NCBI RefSeq assembly: GCF_019090095.1
Contig: NZ_JAGQFP010000002.1
Coordinates: forward strand, 1,488,001-1,552,000
Length of the DNA: 64,000 bases
Source of the DNA: Stutzerimonas stutzeri
GTDB lineage: Bacteria > Pseudomonadota > Gammaproteobacteria > Pseudomonadales > Pseudomonadaceae
Direction of reading: 5' to 3'
Part shown: in pieces, positions 54,627-62,771 of the stretch
Numbering within the stretch: position 1 is the first letter of the stretch
Layout of the letters: each line of letters begins with the position of its first letter
Made by a program: the position numbers and the translations under genes
The notes under the pieces: generated by a model
Seen by the model: the letters and a program-made list of their open reading frames with translations, nothing else
Databases searched by the model: none
What the model was told of the DNA's origin: nothing

Positions 54627-56786
54627 TCAGTTGCTGGCCGTTTTCTGGGTCGGCTGAGGCAGGTCGTCCGGGCCGTGTTCGAGGCGGTCGTGGGCGCGCT
54701 TGATCAGGTATTGATGGATCTGTTCCATCTGCTCGCGATCGAACGCTTCGGCGAAGGAGGGCATGCCATCGGGGATGCGCGCGCCGTGGAGGATGCCGAG
54801 GAACTGCTCATGTTTATCCGGGGTGAGCATGCGCAGGTCCGGCAGCACGCCGCCGCTGACGGCGTGGATGCCGTGGCACTGGGAGCAGTAGCCGTCATAG
54901 AGCTTGCCGCCGGCCTTGACGGTGGCCGCATCGGCTGTCAGTGGCGGCGGCTTGGGCGCGTCTTCACGCGGCGCCGGTTCCTGCAGCTCGGCGGTGCCGC
55001 CGAGCTTGTAGGTGAGCACCTGGGCGTAGGGCTGCACGCCGGCGCGCAGCGACAGGGCGCCGGCAAAGGTGGAGAAGGCGCCGCCCCAGCCCGCCATGAA
55101 GGTCACGTACTGCTCGCCGTCCACGCTGTAGGTGATGGGCGCTGCCATCACGCCGCTTGCTGCCGGCTGCTCCCAGAGTTTCTTGCCGGTGTCGGCGGCA
55201 TAGGCGATGACACGGCCATCGGCGCTGCCTTCGAACACCAGGTTGCCCGCGGTGCTCAGGGTGCCGCCGTTGAAGATGGTGACGTAGGGCACTTCCCACG
55301 CCTGCTCCTGCTTGACCGGGTCCCAGGCGATCAGCTTGCCGGACCAGGTGTCGGCGTACTTGCCCAGGCCTTCCGGGTCCTCGGGCATCATCCCGGTCTT
55401 CAGGCCCAGCTGGTACATGCTCTTGAACTTGTTGCGCGCCGGCGCATCCGGCACGTGCTCGTACCAGGCCGACATGATGTGCGCGGGGATGTAGACCAGC
55501 CCAGTGTTCGGGTTATAGGACATGGGGTGCCAGTCATGCGCGCCCCAGAAACCCGGCTGGACCAGCTTGGCCTTCTTCTCGCCTTTCCAGTAGGCCGCCG
55601 CTTCGTCGTCGACGATAGGCCGGCCGGTCTTCAGATCCACGCCCTTGGCCCAGTTGATCGGCACGATGTTTTCGGCCGATAGCAGCTCGCCCGTGGCGCG
55701 GTCGATGACGTAGAAGAAGCCGTTCTTCGGCGCCTGCATCAGCACCTTGCGCTGTTTGCCCTTGATCTCAAGGTCCGCAAGAATCATGTGCTGCGTGGCG
55801 GTGTAGTCCCAGGCATCGCCCGGCGTGGTCTGGTAGTGCCAGACGTATTCGCCGGTGTCGGCGTTGACCGCGACGATGGAGGACAGGAACAGGTTGTCTC
55901 CCTTGCCCTCGCTGCGCCAGATCGGGTCCCACAGCGAGCCGTTGCCGACGCCGATGTAGAGCAGGTTCAGCTCCGGGTCATAGGCAAAGGAATCCCAGGC
56001 GGTGCCGCCGCCACCCTGCTCGACGAAGGCGCGGCCGTGCCAGGTCTTCTTTGCGATCTCCATGCCCTTGCCTTCGGCAGGCTTGTCCGGATCACCCGGT
56101 ACGGTGAAGAAGCGCCAGGCCTGCTTGCCGGTCTCGGCATCGTAGGCGGTGACGTAGCCGCGCACGCCGAACTCGGCGCCGCCGTTGCCGATCACCACCT
56201 TGCCGTTGACCACGCGCGGGGCACCGGTGATGGAGTAGCTGCGTTCCTTGTCGTAGCGGGTGTCGACCGACCAGACGCGCTCGCCGGTCTTGGCGTCGAT
56301 GGCTTCCAGACGGCCATCGAGCACGCCGACATAGACCTTGCCCTTCCACACGGCGACGCCGCGGTTGATCGCATCGCAGCAGGCCTCACCAGCGCGGGAA
56401 CGGTCGGACTTGGGGTCGTACTTCCAGATTTCCTTGCCGGTGCGCGCATCGAGCGCATAGACGATGGAGAAGGGCCCGGTGGTGTACATCACACCGTCGA
56501 CCACGATGGGTGTGGCTTCCACGCCGCGGTCGATGTCGAGCTTGTAGCTCCAGGCCAGCCCGAGTTCGTCGACGTTGGCATCGGTGATCTTCTTCAGCGG
56601 GCTGAAGCGCTGTTCGCCGTAGTCGCGACCGTGGCTCATCCAGTTGCCGGGTTCGGCGTCGGCATTGGCGATGCGTTTGCCGTCGACTTCGGCAGCGTGC
56701 AGTGGCAGGGACAGCAGGGCGGCCAAACTGGTGGCGCCAAGCAGGGTGGTGGGCCGTCGGCCCAGGTAGGGATCCAAGTGCTTCAT
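54627..56786 (-). CDS. PQQ-dependent quinohemoprotein alcohol dehydrogenase (type II)
   Basis: A periplasmic 719-residue enzyme that oxidises primary alcohols using PQQ, passing electrons to a fused cytochrome c. After a signal peptide (about 1-31, LPLHA) comes an eight-bladed propeller with tryptophan-docking repeats. The adjacent Cys pair in EACCDAINRG and the catalytic Asp in GDAWDYTATQ are clear. The residue two after that Asp is Thr, not the Asp found in lanthanide enzymes, so calcium is expected. The C-terminal cytochrome domain has CSQCHG (about 635) and an axial Met in DGMPSF. The upstream region carries a sigma-54 promoter. PQQ biosynthesis genes are not in the window. Confidence 0.93.
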   Translation of the reverse strand: MKHLDPYLGRRPTTLLGATSLAALLSLPLHAAEVDGKRIANADAEPGNWMSHGRDYGEQRFSPLKKITDANVDELGLAWSYKLDIDRGVEATPIVVDGVMYTTGPFSIVYALDARTGKEIWKYDPKSDRSRAGEACCDAINRGVAVWKGKVYVGVLDGRLEAIDAKTGERVWSVDTRYDKERSYSITGAPRVVNGKVVIGNGGAEFGVRGYVTAYDAETGKQAWRFFTVPGDPDKPAEGKGMEIAKKTWHGRAFVEQGGGGTAWDSFAYDPELNLLYIGVGNGSLWDPIWRSEGKGDNLFLSSIVAVNADTGEYVWHYQTTPGDAWDYTATQHMILADLEIKGKQRKVLMQAPKNGFFYVIDRATGELLSAENIVPINWAKGVDLKTGRPIVDDEAAAYWKGEKKAKLVQPGFWGAHDWHPMSYNPNTGLVYIPAHIMSAWYEHVPDAPARNKFKSMYQLGLKTGMMPEDPEGLGKYADTWSGKLIAWDPVKQEQAWEVPYVTIFNGGTLSTAGNLVFEGSADGRVIAYAADTGKKLWEQPAASGVMAAPITYSVDGEQYVTFMAGWGGAFSTFAGALSLRAGVQPYAQVLTYKLGGTAELQEPAPREDAPKPPPLTADAATVKAGGKLYDGYCSQCHGIHAVSGGVLPDLRMLTPDKHEQFLGILHGARIPDGMPSFAEAFDREQMEQIHQYLIKRAHDRLEHGPDDLPQPTQKTASN

Positions 56787-56843
56787 CGCAGGCTCTCTCT
56801 TGTTATTGGTTTAACCGCCCGGTGGGGCAGGTCTTCTCGGGAG

Positions 56844-56859
56844 AGCAACCGCTGTGCCA
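56844..56859 (-). promoter_or_regulatory. Sigma-54 (-24/-12) promoter of the alcohol dehydrogenase operon
   Basis: On the minus strand the sequence reads TGGCACAGCGGTTGCT. This matches the sigma-54 consensus TGGCAC-N5-TTGCW exactly, with GG and GC separated by ten bases. It lies 58 bp before the alcohol dehydrogenase ATG, a normal distance. Confidence 0.85.
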
Positions 56860-56934
56860 GCCGTTGCGATTTGGCTGCAAGGCCAGGTGTGGTGCTGGCT
56901 GGCGGGGTCCTGGTTCGTCGCGGCGGGAGCGGCT

Positions 56935-56987
56935 TGTCGCAACCAGACCGTTGCGCTGCTGCGGCAGCTGTCGCGCCGTTGCGACAG
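56935..56987. promoter_or_regulatory. Candidate enhancer (UAS) palindromes for the sigma-54 activator
   Basis: A perfect dyad TGTCGC-GCCGTT-GCGACA sits at 56969-56986, extended by one pair to CTGTCGC...GCGACAG (56968-56987). A related partial dyad TGTCGCAAC-CAGACC-GTTGCG lies at 56935-56955. The perfect site is about 110 bp upstream of the leftward -24 element and about 140 bp upstream of the rightward one, suitable for enhancer-binding proteins. Ownership by the AcoR-like protein is inference. Confidence 0.65.
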
Positions 56988-57128
56988 TGGGGACGCGCTC
57001 GAATGCCTGACGATCGGAGGCTGAATCTTACGGCGGCGATTCAAATAGGCCTGCCAATGCAGCAGGACCGGCGTCGGCGGGTTGGCTCGGAGGCGAAAAC
57101 GGCGATCGGCGGTGTCTCAAGGCTGGCT

Positions 57129-57144
57129 TGGCATGTACGTTGCG
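57129..57144 (+). promoter_or_regulatory. Sigma-54-like (-24/-12) element facing the TonB-dependent receptor gene
   Basis: TGGCATGTACGTTGCG has the invariant GG and GC with ten bases between and matches the sigma-54 consensus except at two less conserved positions. It points toward the PqqU-like gene and leaves a leader of about 170 nt. It is weaker than the opposing element. Confidence 0.6.
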
Positions 57145-57320
57145 TTGATAAGAGCTGGCATAGACAGGTTTTCCGCCCCAGCTCCGCTCTGTAGTTTAAA
57201 AACCGCGTTTCGGTTCGGCCTGCCGCCGAGGCTGCCTCTTCGCCTCCGCTCGGTCAGCGTTCTCGAGCGGTTTGCCCGGCAACAGCGGTTAACGTCACTC
57301 CATAACAACAAGGCTCATCC

Positions 57321-59321
57321 ATGTATCGACTGTTTCTTGCCGGATCGCTCTCGTTGGCGACCGGCCCCTTGCTCGCGCAGACAAGCGAACCGCTCACGCT
57401 CGACCCGTTGTTGGTGAGCTCGCCGCGGGCGGAATCCGACTGGTTCACCTTGCCGATGGCGGTGTCCGCCGTAACGGCGCAGGACCAGCCGGGTGAGCAG
57501 TTGCTCACCCTCGACAGCTTGCTCGGGCCTGTGCCGGGCGCGCTTTCGCAGAGCCGCTACAACCTGGCGCAAGGCATGCGCCTGTCCATTCGCGGCTTTG
57601 GTTCCCGCTCCAGTTTTGGCGTGCGCGGCGTTCGCGTGCTGGTCGACGGGGTGCCGCTGACCATGCCTGACGGGCAGACCGAGATGGACGGGCTGGATAC
57701 CTCGCTGGTCGAGCGCATCGAGGTGATCCGCGGCCCCTCGTCGACCATCTACGGCAATGCCGCGGGTGGCGTCCTGTCGATCCAGACGCGAGAACCAGGG
57801 GAGGCGCCGTTTACGCAGGTCGAGGTGACCGGCGGCGAACTGGGCTATCGGCGCATGCGCGCGGAAACCAGTGGCAGCGCCGGATCGCTGGGTGCCTTGC
57901 TCGCCGTCAACGCCACACAGCTCGACGGCTACCGCACACACGGGACTGCCGAAACCAATCACCTCACCGGCAAGCTGCGTTGGCAGGGGGAGGGCGGCAC
58001 GCTCGGGCTCACCCTGCATGCGATCGACAACCGCGCCGAAGATCCCGGTGGGCTGAACCTGGCTCAGGTCCGGGCGGACCGTTCCCAGGCGCGGCCACAG
58101 AGCCTGCAGTTCGATTCCGACGAGACTGTCGAGCAGCAGCGCGTCTCGCTGGTTTGGGATGGCCAGGCCGCCGGCGACGATACCTACCAGTTGCGCAGCT
58201 ATTACGGCCAGCGTGAGTTCAGCAACCGCCTTCCGTTGCAGAACAACGGCCAGACCTCCTACGACCGCTGGTTCGCCGGGGTGGGCGCGCAGCGCACCTT
58301 TCACCGTGAGCTGGCGGGTCTACCGCATCAGTTGACCGTCGGCATGGACCTGGAAAGCCAGCGGGACGAGCGCTCGCGCAACGACAACCTGCCCGGCGGC
58401 ATCACCGGCGCCCTGACGCAGCGCCAGCGCGAAACGGCGGACAGCCGGGGCGTGTTTATCGAGGATCAGCTGCGCCTGGGCGACGCCTGGCTGCTCACTG
58501 CCGGCGTGCGCTATGACAGCGTGCGGCTCGAAGCCAAGGACCGTTACCTGAGCGACGGCGATGCCTCGGGCGAGCGCAACCTGGAGGACTGGAACTACAG
58601 CCTGGGGCTGAGCCGGCAACTGGACGCCCACCATGTGGCCTACGCGCGCTACGCAACCTCCTTCGAGACGCCGACCATCAACGAAATGGCCAACCCAAGC
58701 GGGGGCGGCTTCAATCCATCCCTCGCCCCGGCACAGTCGATCAATCGCGAAATAGGCCTGAAGGGCGAGCACCCTGGATTGCGTTACGAAGCGGTGCTCT
58801 ACAGCATGCGCATCGAAGACGAACTGGTGCCGGAAGTCGACGGACGCACCTTCTACACCAACGCCGGCCGCTCCAGTCGTGACGGTATCGAACTCAGCGG
58901 CGACTGGTTGCTGGGAAGCCATTGGCGATTGACCGGTGCCTGGAGCTACAACCGCTACCGTTTCGACCAGTTCCAGGGCTACGACGGCAACCGCATCCCC
59001 GGAATTCCGAGGCAAAGCCTGTTCGCCGAGGTCAGCTATGACCGCGACGACTGGTATGCACGGGTGAACGTCAACGCCTATGACCAGCAGTACGCAGACA
59101 ATGCCAACCTCGACCGTGTGGCCGGCTATGCGGTCACCAACGCCCGGCTGGGCTGGCGTATGGCGTGGGGTGATCAGCGCTGGGAGCCCTATGTCGGCAT
59201 CGACAACCTGCTGGACCGCAACTACTACGACAACCTGCGCATCAACGATAACTTCGGCCGTTATTACGAGCCTGCGCCAGGGCGGACGATCTATGCGGGA
59301 GCGAAGCTGACGTTTGATTGA
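57321..59321 (+). CDS. TonB-dependent outer-membrane receptor resembling PqqU/YncD
   Basis: A 666-residue TonB-dependent transporter. A signal peptide (about 1-20, LLAQ) is followed by a TonB-box-like LDPLLVSSPR, the plug (about 50-165), and a 22-strand barrel ending GAKLTFD. Plug motifs NLAQGMRLSIRGFGSRSSFG, VRGVRVLVDGVPLTMPDGQT and RGPSSTIYGNAAGG, plus FETPTINEMANPS, IPGIPRQSLFAEVSY and GRYYEPAPGRTI in the barrel, resemble E. coli PqqU (YncD), the PQQ importer, from memory. It is divergent from a PQQ-dependent dehydrogenase gene with a sigma-54-like element in front. A siderophore or other substrate is the alternative. Confidence 0.82.
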   Translation: MYRLFLAGSLSLATGPLLAQTSEPLTLDPLLVSSPRAESDWFTLPMAVSAVTAQDQPGEQLLTLDSLLGPVPGALSQSRYNLAQGMRLSIRGFGSRSSFGVRGVRVLVDGVPLTMPDGQTEMDGLDTSLVERIEVIRGPSSTIYGNAAGGVLSIQTREPGEAPFTQVEVTGGELGYRRMRAETSGSAGSLGALLAVNATQLDGYRTHGTAETNHLTGKLRWQGEGGTLGLTLHAIDNRAEDPGGLNLAQVRADRSQARPQSLQFDSDETVEQQRVSLVWDGQAAGDDTYQLRSYYGQREFSNRLPLQNNGQTSYDRWFAGVGAQRTFHRELAGLPHQLTVGMDLESQRDERSRNDNLPGGITGALTQRQRETADSRGVFIEDQLRLGDAWLLTAGVRYDSVRLEAKDRYLSDGDASGERNLEDWNYSLGLSRQLDAHHVAYARYATSFETPTINEMANPSGGGFNPSLAPAQSINREIGLKGEHPGLRYEAVLYSMRIEDELVPEVDGRTFYTNAGRSSRDGIELSGDWLLGSHWRLTGAWSYNRYRFDQFQGYDGNRIPGIPRQSLFAEVSYDRDDWYARVNVNAYDQQYADNANLDRVAGYAVTNARLGWRMAWGDQRWEPYVGIDNLLDRNYYDNLRINDNFGRYYEPAPGRTIYAGAKLTFD

Positions 59322-59627
59322 TGTGCGGTTTCTGCGAAGCGATGCGCTGCGTGGGGCGCACGCGGCCGTTGCAAAGGAAGCAACTCTGGCGCTCCAGCTG
59401 CACCCTCGGTTGTGTCTATCCGCAGCGGCTGGGCGGCGCGGGCCAGGCAGACATTAGAACCGTGCAGTTCAGGCTAGGTTCTGCTGCTGGCCGACAGGCG
59501 AAGCTGGCCCGCCGCCTTCGTCTCACCCGTGTATGTGGTATCTGTATATCCATACAGATAAATCTTGCCTGCCGCCTCGCCGCTGCGCATGCTATCGCCC
59601 CTTGCAAAGCGAACGGGTGACGACCTG
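59322..59627 (+). other. Spacer with the LexA box upstream of topB
   Basis: A 306-bp gap after the TonB-receptor gene. Apart from the LexA-type box at 59542-59557 I see nothing gene-like in it. Confidence 0.45.
59542..59557. promoter_or_regulatory. LexA (SOS) box upstream of topB
   Basis: CTGTATATCCATACAG is a perfect match to the CTGT-N8-ACAG core, with 14 of 16 positions agreeing with CTGTATATATATACAG. It lies 70 bp before the topB start codon. An AT-rich TAAATC sequence follows, so the box may overlap the promoter. Confidence 0.75.
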
Positions 59628-61577
59628 ATGCGGCTGTTTCTCTGCGAAAAACCTTCCCAGGCGAAAGATATCGCCCAGGTGCTCGGCGCCACGCGGCGGG
59701 GCGAGGGCTGCTGGATGGGTGCGGGTGTCACCGTGACCTGGTGCATCGGCCATCTGCTGGAAACCGCGCCGCCGGACAGTTACGACGCGCGTTACAAGCG
59801 CTGGGTGCTGGCTGACCTGCCCATCGTTCCAGAGCGCTGGAAGATGCTGGTCAAGCCCAAGACCGCGAGCCAGTACAAGGCGGTCAAGCGACTACTGGGC
59901 GAGGCGCAGGAGCTGGTGATCGCCACCGACGCTGACCGGGAGGGCGAGATGATTGCCCGCGAGTTGGTCGATCATTGCCGCTATCGGGGCCCGATCCAGC
60001 GGCTGTGGCTGTCGGCGCTGGACGATGCTTCCATTCGCAAGGCGCTCGGTGCGCTGCGCGCCGGCGCCGATACCTTCAACCTCTATCAGTCGGCGCTGGG
60101 ACGTTCGCGCGCCGACTGGCTGATCGGCATGAATATGAGCCGACTGTTCACTCTGCTCGGACGGCAGTCCGGTTATCAGGGTGTGCTGCCGGTGGGCCGG
60201 GTGCAGACGCCGACGCTGCGCCTGGTGGTCGATCGTGATCGCAGCATTGCCGATTTCGTGCCGCAGCCGTTCTGGGCCATCGAGGTGCAGCTGTTGGGCG
60301 ACGACGCCATGCCGTTCACGGCGCAGTGGCGCGCGCCGGATGAACACTGCGACGACCAGGGGCGCTGTCTCGATCAGGCGCTGGCGCAGCGCGCCGCCGA
60401 GGCCATGCGGGCCGCCGGCCAGGCACAGGTGCAACGGCTCAAGACCGAGCGTGTGCGTGAAGCCGCGCCGCTGCCGTTCGACCTCGGCACCCTGCAGGAA
60501 ATCTGTTCGAAGAAGCTCGGCCTCGGTGCGCAGGAGACCCTGGACATTGCCCAGTCACTCTACGAAACCCACAAGCTCATCACCTATCCGCGCAGCGATT
60601 GCGGCTACCTGCCGCTGAGCCAGCACAGCGAGGCGCCGGATATTCTGGCCGCGCTGGCACAGGCCGATCCGTCGCTGCGTGAGCTCCAGCCGCACCTCGA
60701 TCCCCGACGCAAGTCGCGCGCCTGGAACGACGCCAAGGTCGGCGCGCACCACGGCATAATCCCGACGGCGGCGGCTCGCGCCTTCGAGCGGCTGAGCGGC
60801 AAGCCGCGCGCGGTCTATGCGCTGATCCGTGCGCGCTACCTGGCGCAGTTCCTGCCGGCGCACGAATACGACCGCACCCAGGCCGATCTCGACTGCGCCA
60901 GCCAGGCGTTGCGCGCCGTTGGCAAGCAGATCATCGAGCCGGGCTGGAAGCGCGCCTTGCCCGAGGCGCTGGCGGCCAGCCGCGGCCGCGAAGCGCCGGC
61001 GCCGCAGACGTTGCCGGTGCCGGTGCTGCGCGAGGGGCAGACATGCCCGGTCCACGACCTGACCTTCAAGGATCTCTGGACGCAGCCACCCAAGCCGTTC
61101 ACCGAAGGCGACCTGATCAAGGCGATGAAGAACGTGGCCAAGCTGGTGGACGATCCCACGCTGAAACAGAAGCTCAAGGACACCACCGGCATCGGCACCG
61201 AGGCGACGCGCGCAGGGATCATCCAGGGCCTGCTCGATCGCGGTTACCTGACCAAGCAGGGCAAGGCGTTGGCGGCCACGCCGGCAGCCTTCAGCCTGAT
61301 CGATGCGGTGCCGCGTGCCATCGCCGACCCCGGCACCACCGCGATCTGGGAGCAGGCGCTGGACATGGTGCAGAGCGGTGAGATGAGCCTGGAAGAATTC
61401 GTCAGCAAACAATCGGCGTGGATGAGCAAACAGGTCGAGCGTTGCAAGGGCGTGCGTTTGACCATCACGGGGCCGGCGGTGCCCGCCGGTCGGGCGCCCT
61501 GGAAAAAGCGCAAGGGCGCGGGCCGCAAATCGGCGCCCAGGGCGCGCCGTGCGGCCAAGTCATCCAGCCCGGCGTGA
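59628..61577 (+). CDS. topB: DNA topoisomerase III
   Basis: Type IA topoisomerase of 649 residues that resolves single-stranded and replication intermediates. It has the TOPRIM domain MRLFLCEKPSQAKDIAQVLG with ATDADREGEMIARELVDH (metal-binding Asp/Glu), the catalytic Tyr in HKLITYPRSDCGYLP (about residue 325), and an extended C-terminal region. The Lys/Arg-rich tail (KKRKGAGRKSAPRARRAAKSS) probably helps DNA binding. The start at 59628 was chosen as the typical TopB MRLFLCEKP beginning; an ATG 21 codons upstream is in frame. The LexA box upstream suggests SOS induction. Confidence 0.93.
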   Translation: MRLFLCEKPSQAKDIAQVLGATRRGEGCWMGAGVTVTWCIGHLLETAPPDSYDARYKRWVLADLPIVPERWKMLVKPKTASQYKAVKRLLGEAQELVIATDADREGEMIARELVDHCRYRGPIQRLWLSALDDASIRKALGALRAGADTFNLYQSALGRSRADWLIGMNMSRLFTLLGRQSGYQGVLPVGRVQTPTLRLVVDRDRSIADFVPQPFWAIEVQLLGDDAMPFTAQWRAPDEHCDDQGRCLDQALAQRAAEAMRAAGQAQVQRLKTERVREAAPLPFDLGTLQEICSKKLGLGAQETLDIAQSLYETHKLITYPRSDCGYLPLSQHSEAPDILAALAQADPSLRELQPHLDPRRKSRAWNDAKVGAHHGIIPTAAARAFERLSGKPRAVYALIRARYLAQFLPAHEYDRTQADLDCASQALRAVGKQIIEPGWKRALPEALAASRGREAPAPQTLPVPVLREGQTCPVHDLTFKDLWTQPPKPFTEGDLIKAMKNVAKLVDDPTLKQKLKDTTGIGTEATRAGIIQGLLDRGYLTKQGKALAATPAAFSLIDAVPRAIADPGTTAIWEQALDMVQSGEMSLEEFVSKQSAWMSKQVERCKGVRLTITGPAVPAGRAPWKKRKGAGRKSAPRARRAAKSSSPA

Positions 61578-61584
61578 TGGCCGG

Positions 61585-61899
61585 CTAGCCGGCGAGCCCG
61601 ACCTGCATCAGGTAATAACTCGCGCTACCCAACAGCGCCGTGGCAATCAGCCCCAGCCGGGTCGCAATGGCGATGCCTGCCACCAGCGCCAATGCCAGGG
61701 TCGCCGCGAGCGGTGCTTTCGTGGCTTCGCTGTAGAGGATGTACACCGCGAAATTGATGAACACCGCTGTCGGCAGCACCCGCTCCAGCAACCGACGACT
61801 GGCGTCCGTCAGATTCAGCGTGACGAACACGGGCAGGATGCGCACCAGGCAGCTGGTGGCAAGCAGCGCGGCGATGGCCAGCAGTACGGGTGTATTCAT
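61585..61899 (-). CDS. azlD: AzlD-family branched-chain amino acid transport subunit
   Basis: A 104-residue membrane protein with four hydrophobic helices that begins MNTPVLLAIAALLATSCLVR. This is the small partner in AzlCD exporters, involved in branched-chain amino acid and azaleucine export. The start overlaps the end of the AzlC gene by 4 bp. It converges on topB with seven bases between the stops. Confidence 0.88.
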   Translation of the reverse strand: MNTPVLLAIAALLATSCLVRILPVFVTLNLTDASRRLLERVLPTAVFINFAVYILYSEATKAPLAATLALALVAGIAIATRLGLIATALLGSASYYLMQVGLAG

Positions 61900-62591
61900 G
61901 AGCGCACCCGCGCGAGGACGAAGGTGGCGAGCAGGACGCTGGGAATCCAGAAGTACAGCGGGCCGAGCAGCAGGATCAGCGCCACGGCAATCAGTGCGCA
62001 CAGCACGACGGCCAGCAGCAAACGAACCTTGCGGTGGCTCAGCTGCGGCAGGCGCAAGCGCAGTTGACTGGCGGACAGGAACATCAGTACGACGCTCGCC
62101 GGGAAGCCCAGGTTCAGGTCCGCTGCGAGCCAGGCCGTCGGGATCAGGGTGCCGATGACGGCGCCGGCCACCCCGGCCACCACCCAGGTCAGAAACAGCG
62201 TGGCGCGGATGACCGCCAGCGAGACCCAGGTGTCCTGCTCACGCTCGGTGGCGTAGGCCTCGTCGCCCAGCATATGGGCAAGCAGGGCACGCAGGCCCCA
62301 CGGCTGCGGCAGCCGCGGGGCCGACACGTAGGCAATCGGTAGATAGCGGCTGTTGATCGAGGCGGTGAGCAGCAGCATGGTGACGAAACCGGCCCCCGAA
62401 TCGGCCAGCGGCAGCACCGCGAACTGACCGCTGCCGGTGAACCCCAGCAGACCGATCAGCGCGACCTCCAGCGGGCTCCAGTCCGAGCGGCCGGCCAATA
62501 CGCCGAACAGCAGGCTCACCGGAATGATCGCCAACGCAGCGGGGGCTGCCCGCAGCAAGGCATCGAAGGGGCGGGGTGCGGCGGCTTCCAT
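61896..62591 (-). CDS. azlC: AzlC-family amino acid exporter subunit
   Basis: The large subunit of an AzlCD exporter, 231 residues with about seven helices. It has AAPAALAIIPVSLLFGVLAGRSDWSP near the N-terminus, GFTGSGQFAVLPL (about 50-62), INSRYLPIAYVSAPRL and HMLGDEAYATE, the family's recognisable blocks. GGAGGA lies nine bases before the chosen ATG; a longer frame to 62828 runs antisense to the next gene. Probably exports branched-chain amino acids. Confidence 0.88.
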   Translation of the reverse strand: MEAAAPRPFDALLRAAPAALAIIPVSLLFGVLAGRSDWSPLEVALIGLLGFTGSGQFAVLPLADSGAGFVTMLLLTASINSRYLPIAYVSAPRLPQPWGLRALLAHMLGDEAYATEREQDTWVSLAVIRATLFLTWVVAGVAGAVIGTLIPTAWLAADLNLGFPASVVLMFLSASQLRLRLPQLSHRKVRLLLAVVLCALIAVALILLLGPLYFWIPSVLLATFVLARVRS

Positions 62592-62771
62592 CGGCGGCGG
62601 TCCTCCAGGATTCTGCGAGGGCGCTGTTCGTGCCCGGCCGGGCAGTCTAAACCGAGCGTCTCGTTGCCGTCTGCGGAATCGCGCGGCCTGCCAGCCAAGC
62701 GTTGATTGTCTGCCCTGCAGGCGGGCCGGTTCGCGTTTAGAATACGCGCGCCCTTTTCGAGACGATTGAAC

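Noticed and set aside
53174..59321. PQQ biosynthesis genes (pqqA-E) in the alcohol island
   Set aside because: None of the frames here shows PqqA, B, C, D or E features; they must lie elsewhere if the organism makes PQQ.
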